Source: Bacteroidales bacterium (GTDB lineage Bacteria > Bacteroidota > Bacteroidia > Bacteroidales > WCHB1-69). From it: 10,534 nucleotides of DNA. The DNA is taken from the NCBI GenBank assembly GCA_031254735.1, contig JAIRTU010000227.1:1-10534 (forward strand), read 5' to 3'. The position numbers and the translations under genes are program-made. Under the pieces are notes generated by a model. The model was not told where the DNA came from, did no database searches, and was given only the letters and a program-made list of their open reading frames with translations. Shown here piece by piece: positions 6,551-10,534 of the stretch (positions are counted from its first letter, which is position 1; every line of letters begins with the position of its first letter).

Positions 6551-7054
6551 ATGGCACGACCTACAACAAAAGCAGATTTGCTTCATGCTGCAAATCAACA
6601 GTTTGAAAAGCTGTGGAAACAGATTGATACCATGACGGAAACGGAACAAACCGCCACATTCCGCTTTGAAGACAGAGATAAAAACCTGCGAGATGTGCTT
6701 GTTCATCTGTACGAATGGCATCAATTGCTGTTAAAGTGGGTGAATGCCAATCGAAAAGGAGAACAAAAACCTTTTTTGCCCGAAGCGTACAATTGGAAAA
6801 CATATCCTCAAATGAATATTGAAATTTGGAAAAAACACCAACAGACGGCTTACGACAATGCAAAAAAGATGTTGAAAGAAAGCCATTGCGAAGTGATGAA
6901 TTTGATCGAGACATTTTCCAACGATGAATTGTTTGCAAAAAAACAGTTTTCGTGGACAGGCAGTACCACATTGGGTGCGTATTGTGTTTCAGCCACTTCA
7001 AGTCATTACGATTGGGCGATGAAGAAAATAAAACTGCATATCAAAACGAAATAA
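6551..7054 (+). CDS. ClbS/DfsB family four-helix bundle protein
   Basis: A 167-residue protein of the ClbS/DfsB (formerly DUF1706) branch of DinB-like four-helix bundles. Family marks: N-terminal RPTTKADLLHAANQQFEKL (residues 3-21), the central FEDRDKNLRDVLVHLYEWHQLLLKWV with W56 and W63, then FLPEAYNWKTYPQMN, and the C-terminal FSWTGSTTLGAYCVSATSSHYDWA. The named member ClbS protects colibactin-producing E. coli by hydrolysing the DNA-reactive cyclopropane of colibactin. Most relatives, including those in Bacteroidales that make no colibactin, have unknown substrates, so that activity is not assumed here. It is cytoplasmic, with no signal peptide. It is the first gene of a same-strand series; dtd follows after 37 bases. 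The ATG at 6551 fits both family start and promoter position. Confidence 0.88.
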   Translation: MARPTTKADLLHAANQQFEKLWKQIDTMTETEQTATFRFEDRDKNLRDVLVHLYEWHQLLLKWVNANRKGEQKPFLPEAYNWKTYPQMNIEIWKKHQQTAYDNAKKMLKESHCEVMNLIETFSNDELFAKKQFSWTGSTTLGAYCVSATSSHYDWAMKKIKLHIKTK

Positions 7055-7091
7055 TAAAAAAGTATTTTTATAAAAATTATATCTAAATATT

Positions 7092-7544
7092 ATGCGAACA
7101 GTTATACAGCGAGTTAAACGGGCAAGCGTTTCTATTGATAATGAGGTTCATAGCTCTATTGAAGGAGGTATGTTGATTTTTCTTGGAATAGAAGAGAACG
7201 ATACTCCCGATGATATGGAGTGGATGTGCAAGAAAATAGCACATTTGCGTATTTTTGATGATGAGCGGAAAATAATGAATCTTTCCTTATCGGATATTCA
7301 TGGAAGTTGCTTGGTGGTGAGTCAGTTTACGTTGTACGCTTCAACAAAAAAAGGATCTCGACCTTCTTATTTTCGTGCGGCAATGCCGGATACAGCCATT
7401 CCTTTTTATGAAAAATTTGTTAAAATACTTGAAGGTGAAACCCAATTGCCGGTAGAATCGGGTGTTTTTGGTGCGGATATGCAAATAGAACTGTTAAACG
7501 ATGGACCTGTAACTATTATTATTGATTCAAAATACAGAGAATAA
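7092..7544 (+). CDS. dtd: D-aminoacyl-tRNA deacylase
   Basis: Dtd removes D-amino acids, and glycine mischarged on tRNA(Ala), from tRNA, so protecting translation in the cytoplasm. The 150-residue product matches the family length (E. coli 145). It begins with the typical MRTVIQRVKRASVSID and carries both active-site signatures: SQFTLYAS (S77-Q78-F79-T80-L81) and the Gly-cisPro motif NDGPVTIIID (G138-P139) near the C-terminus. The conserved KKGSRPSYFRAAMP segment is present. It follows the clbS-like gene by 37 bases, and its stop codon is directly followed by the addB ATG with no spacer, which indicates cotranscription and probable translational coupling. Confidence 0.97.
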   Translation: MRTVIQRVKRASVSIDNEVHSSIEGGMLIFLGIEENDTPDDMEWMCKKIAHLRIFDDERKIMNLSLSDIHGSCLVVSQFTLYASTKKGSRPSYFRAAMPDTAIPFYEKFVKILEGETQLPVESGVFGADMQIELLNDGPVTIIIDSKYRE

Positions 7545-10331
7545 ATGACGCCATTTCTTTTTTTGGCAGCAGAGCATATAAAAAAGACATATTCCGACGA
7601 TTTGCCGAACCTCTGCGTGGTGGTTCCGGGACGGAGAAGTATTGTTTTTTTAAGAAAATATTTAGCCGAACTTTACGGAAAATCGTTTCTTTCGCCTGCG
7701 TTTTTTTCGGTGGAAGATTTTTTTCAACACCTGACAGGCATTCGGCAGGCAAAGCAGGAAGAACAATTGCTGTTGCTGTATCAAATTCATTTAGAATTAT
7801 TTACCGATAAAGAAAAACAAAACAAGATTTCGCTTTACGAATTTGCGGGAAATGCACAAATTATGCTCGGCGATTTCAACGAGATTGACGCTAATTTGGT
7901 GGATACCAAAGTGTTGTTCGATTCGTTGTTTGCCATTAAAGAGCTGAGTTTCTTCGGGAAACAGGAGGAGGAATTGACCGATTTTCAGAAAAAATATCTG
8001 TTGTTTTTCAAAGAATTGGGTATTTATTATGAACAGTTTACGCAACGTCTTTTGAAAAAAAACAAATCCGCTCAGGGATTTATCTATCGCAAAGCCGCCG
8101 AAAATATTGCTCATTATATTGATAAACAACCGTATACGAAATATCTTTTTATCGGTTTCAATGCGTTGACAAAAGCGGAAAAAACCGTAACGGATTATCT
8201 TAAACAAACAGAAAAACTCGATTATTTGGTAGATGGAGATGTTTTTTATACAGAAGACAACATTCACGAAGCGGGACGTTTTCTGCGGGAGACAAAAAAA
8301 GAATTGTTTGATGATGCCGCTATTCCTTTTATCGGAGATTATTACAGAGAAATCCCCAAAAAAATTCATATTATCGGATTGCCTCAATCGGTAACGCAGG
8401 CGAAAGTTTTACATGAATTATTGTCTGATTTACAAGAAGATAAACATTCTTTGGACAGTACGGCGCTTGTTCCTGTTGATGAATCTTTGCTTTTGCCCAT
8501 TCTGCACGCAATCGATACGCAACAGGCGAATATTACTATGGGCTATCCGCTTAATCAAACGCTTCTGTACCGGTTGGTTGATTCGATTACGCTTATTTTG
8601 GATAATAAGTCTAAAACAAATAAAAAAAATGCCGAAAACAAATCGGAAATTAAATTATATTATAAAGATTTGTTTGCATTTTTCGACAATCCGTATCTTG
8701 TTGGTCTTTTGAAAGATACTGAAAATCGGAAAGAGACAATTTCGGAGAAAATAACAAATAATCAAAAATTATTTTATTCGGAAAAAGATTATAAAAAGCT
8801 GACGGAAAATATTGAAATACATTTGCAAGAATTGCTTTTTGGCTTATTTTATAAAGAAAAAAAACTTGTTTCGATATGTGAGTTGATACGGCATTTGTTG
8901 CTTGAAATATATCGGCACGTGTCGCTGAAACCAAACGAGCAGGAGACGCTTTATTTGCTTTATAAACAAATTGATTCTTTAAAAACGGTTTTGGAAAACA
9001 ACCCGATTGAAGATATGAGTTCTTTCCGATTTTTGTTTTCGGCGATGATTTCAGAGCTTACACTTTCGTTCAAAAGCGATTCAACGCAGGGTTTACAGAT
9101 AATGGGACTGTTGGAAACCAGAACGTTAGACTTTAAAAATGTGCTGATGCTTTCCGTAAACGAAGGCGTGCTTCCGAAAGGAAAAACCGAAAATTCTTTT
9201 ATCCCATACGATGTGAAGCAGCATTTTGGCTTGCCTTCGTACAAAGGGAAAGATGCGGTGTTTTCGTATCATTTTTACCGTTTGTTGCAGCGGGCAGAAA
9301 ATATTTATCTGCTGTACAATCTTGACGCCAAACGCGGCGATGCGGAAAAAAGTCGTTTTATTCATCAACTGAAAAGTAAATTGCAGCATTACAATAATGT
9401 TAAAATCACCGAAAAAGTAATGGCGTATTCTCCTGTTTCGGCTCAAAAACGACTTCCTTTTGTTGTTGCAAAAGACGAAGAAACGTTATCGCGGCTCGCA
9501 AAACGAAAATATTCGGCGTCTTCGATCAATACGTATCTGGAATGTGGTTTGCAGTTTTATTTTCGGTATGTTTTGGGCTTGGAAGAAGATAATACATTCT
9601 CGCCGAATGATATGCTTCAAAGCAATATTATTGGAACGGTGGTGCATTACATATTGGAACAATCGGTTGAAAACGGACGCTTTAAACATCTGACAAAGAA
9701 AGAGATAGAGCAGGCTGTTTGGGATTATATGTGCGGCGAAGAAATCAACCTGACCGAAAATGATTTGTTGTATGAGAAAAATCATCTGGTTTATCGCATC
9801 ATTGTCCGTTACATCGAACTTTATCTGAAACACGCACGTTCTTTTGAAAAAACAATTTTTATTGAAAAAACAGAAGAAAAATTAGAACAAGAATTTGTTT
9901 TCGACGAACAAAAAACGGTAACCCTCAAAGGAATTATCGACAGGGTGGATAACGAAAGCGGACAAAGACGCATTGTAGATTACAAAACGGGAAGCGTAAC
10001 CGGTAAAGAACTCAAAATAAGCGGAGTAGGGGAGTTGTTCGACGGAGAACACGGCAAAGCTTTTCAGCTGATGTTTTATGCGTATTTGTATTATAAACAA
10101 TTCGGAAACGCCAACATGGAAGCCGAAATTGTTGCGTTGCGGAAAATCACACAACAATACATTCTCTCTATTGATGGCGAAACCTGCCTGACCAACACAG
10201 ACTTACAGACTTTTGAGCAGTTATTGGCAGATACCGTTTCTTCTGTTTTTGACGTCGAGCAATCGTTTCAACAGACTGAAAACCAAAAACATTGCAAATA
10301 CTGCACCTACAAAAACCTGTGCGGAAAATGA
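7545..10331 (+). CDS. addB: AddB-like PD-(D/E)XK nuclease / inactivated helicase subunit
   Basis: A 928-residue protein matching the Bacteroidetes form of AddB, the partner of AddA in the helicase-nuclease that resects double-strand breaks for RecA. The N-terminal helicase-like region opens with CVVVPGRRSIVFLRKYL (about 24-40), where a Walker A motif would lie but the GKT/S lysine pattern is missing. The middle region has LMLSVNEGVLP and the following FIPYDVKQHFGLPSYKGKD typical of this group. The C-terminal nuclease domain is intact: H701 in GTVVHYILE, D799 in IDRVD, and D812-Y813-K814 in IVDYKTG. Four cysteines, C667 (YLECGLQFYF), C917, C920 and C926 (CKYCTYKNLC), form the C-Xn-C-X2-C-X5-C arrangement that binds a 4Fe-4S cluster in AddB. 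Its ATG abuts the dtd stop. The expected addA is not within the window, and 200 bases downstream contain no gene. Confidence 0.92.
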   Translation: MTPFLFLAAEHIKKTYSDDLPNLCVVVPGRRSIVFLRKYLAELYGKSFLSPAFFSVEDFFQHLTGIRQAKQEEQLLLLYQIHLELFTDKEKQNKISLYEFAGNAQIMLGDFNEIDANLVDTKVLFDSLFAIKELSFFGKQEEELTDFQKKYLLFFKELGIYYEQFTQRLLKKNKSAQGFIYRKAAENIAHYIDKQPYTKYLFIGFNALTKAEKTVTDYLKQTEKLDYLVDGDVFYTEDNIHEAGRFLRETKKELFDDAAIPFIGDYYREIPKKIHIIGLPQSVTQAKVLHELLSDLQEDKHSLDSTALVPVDESLLLPILHAIDTQQANITMGYPLNQTLLYRLVDSITLILDNKSKTNKKNAENKSEIKLYYKDLFAFFDNPYLVGLLKDTENRKETISEKITNNQKLFYSEKDYKKLTENIEIHLQELLFGLFYKEKKLVSICELIRHLLLEIYRHVSLKPNEQETLYLLYKQIDSLKTVLENNPIEDMSSFRFLFSAMISELTLSFKSDSTQGLQIMGLLETRTLDFKNVLMLSVNEGVLPKGKTENSFIPYDVKQHFGLPSYKGKDAVFSYHFYRLLQRAENIYLLYNLDAKRGDAEKSRFIHQLKSKLQHYNNVKITEKVMAYSPVSAQKRLPFVVAKDEETLSRLAKRKYSASSINTYLECGLQFYFRYVLGLEEDNTFSPNDMLQSNIIGTVVHYILEQSVENGRFKHLTKKEIEQAVWDYMCGEEINLTENDLLYEKNHLVYRIIVRYIELYLKHARSFEKTIFIEKTEEKLEQEFVFDEQKTVTLKGIIDRVDNESGQRRIVDYKTGSVTGKELKISGVGELFDGEHGKAFQLMFYAYLYYKQFGNANMEAEIVALRKITQQYILSIDGETCLTNTDLQTFEQLLADTVSSVFDVEQSFQQTENQKHCKYCTYKNLCGK

Positions 10332-10343
10332 TGAAACACAAAC

Positions 10344-10385
10344 CGGCGAATAACGAATAACCGACAGTGAATAATGCCGTTTTTT
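10344..10385 (+). terminator. Weak possible terminator after addB
   Basis: A short CGGC (10344-10347) can pair with GCCG (10376-10379) directly before six T's (10380-10385). The loop is long, at 28 bases, and contains degenerate GAATAA repeats, so this is a poor hairpin; the call rests mainly on position 13 bases after the addB stop and on the T-run. Confidence 0.25.
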
Positions 10386-10389
10386 GTTG

Positions 10390-10407
10390 TGTCATAGCAA
10401 AATGACA
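10390..10407. repeat. Perfect 6-bp inverted repeat next to the minus-strand promoter
   Basis: TGTCAT and ATGACA are separated by six bases. On the minus strand the repeat begins about 14 bases downstream of the TATCTTTG element, so it would lie at the very start of the transcript. It could be a protein-binding site or a small hairpin. Repeat copy A does not have it. Confidence 0.4.
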
Positions 10408-10420
10408 TACGCCGATCTTA

Positions 10421-10451
10421 CAAAGATACCACATTTTTCGGAGATATGCAA
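10421..10451 (-). promoter_or_regulatory. Strong minus-strand promoter within repeat copy B
   Basis: Read on the minus strand: TTG (10451-10449), a 20-base spacer, TATCTTTG (10428-10421), the same consensus promoter as in copy A. Initiation would be near 10414 and would run through 10413-10332 and then antisense into the 3' end of addB. No minus-strand gene follows it. Confidence 0.55.
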
Positions 10452-10534
10452 GCATTTTACCGTTTTTTTTTCGATATTTTTTTGACGCAAGAGACACAAC
10501 AACACACGCACAAAGCAAAAAACAACAGTGATCG

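Larger units (their letters stand above)
10355..10472 (-). repeat. Promoter-bearing dispersed repeat, copy B (inverted relative to A)
   Basis: Bases 10412-10452 are the exact reverse complement of 2811-2851 (41 of 41). The A-run block upstream (cgA9 acgg taaaa) is nearly the same as in copy A. Downstream on the minus strand the blocks TTTTGC, ACaCAACaAAAAA and GCATT recur with substitutions and a one-base shift. The outer limits are approximate. Confidence 0.8.
10332..10534. other. Noncoding end of window with GAATAA repeats
   Basis: About 200 bases after addB without a gene. It contains tandem-like GAATAA units (10348-10374), a palindrome TGTCAT-n6-ATGACA (10390-10407), repeat copy B with its minus-strand promoter (10412-10452), and CA-rich sequence toward the window edge. 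A minus-strand frame (10168-10518) crosses all of this and the addB 3' end and is not protein-like. Confidence 0.55.

Noticed and set aside
6297..6551. 84-codon plus-strand frame before the clbS-like gene
   Set aside because: It is full of Phe, Ile and Lys with no motif, and it covers the promoter of the downstream gene up to its start codon.
7797..8387. 196-codon minus-strand frame within addB
   Set aside because: It is antisense to conserved AddB sequence; its Phe/Ile-rich content reflects the Lys/Asn/Glu-rich codons opposite.
2811..10452. Composite transposon or inversion cassette bounded by the inverted repeats
   Set aside because: No transposase, recombinase or target duplication is visible, and the enclosed genes include ordinary housekeeping genes. 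The repeats are better explained as promoter-bearing intergenic elements.

Overview
This is an AT-rich stretch of chromosome that looks like Bacteroidota, most likely order Bacteroidales. The basis is the protein families present (a ~708-residue Tex, an MbnP-like lipoprotein, a Bacteroidetes-type AddB with a degenerate N-terminal nucleotide site) and promoters that fit the TTG / TAnnTTTG pattern of that phylum rather than -35/-10 boxes. Start codons generally lack a strong Shine-Dalgarno sequence, which also fits. Genus and species cannot be told from the sequence.

Layout from left to right. A complete tex gene (102-2228, +) meets, tail to tail with a 3-4 base overlap, a broken DUF1016/YhcG-type gene (2225-2728, -) that keeps its N-terminal domain and has lost its nuclease domain. 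The gap to 3035 holds a strong Bacteroidetes-type promoter inside a repeat. Next come an MbnP-like lipoprotein (3035-3823, +), a strong bidirectional hairpin terminator (3869-3908), an unassigned lipoprotein (3937-4887, -) and a small XRE-type helix-turn-helix protein (5007-5324, -). Methylglyoxal synthase (5609-6079, +) is read away from the HTH gene across a promoter-rich gap. After an AT-rich gap of about 470 bases comes a probable operon: ClbS/DfsB-like four-helix bundle protein (6551-7054), D-aminoacyl-tRNA deacylase dtd (7092-7544), and the AddB-like nuclease/helicase subunit (7545-10331), whose ATG follows the dtd stop codon with no base between.

Most of the genes are housekeeping: RNA-associated Tex, tRNA proofreading by Dtd, double-strand-break processing by AddB, and the DHAP-to-methylglyoxal bypass. 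The window shows no CRISPR array, transposase, integrase, phage gene, rRNA or tRNA.

The most unusual thing not explained by the genes is a 41-base sequence present twice in opposite orientation with 100% identity (2811-2851 and 10412-10452). Each copy spans a full promoter core (TTG, 20-base spacer, TATCTTTG), and weaker matching blocks continue into the presumed transcribed side. One copy points toward the MbnP lipoprotein; the other points into the 3' end of addB as an antisense promoter. I do not see a convincing new multi-gene system.
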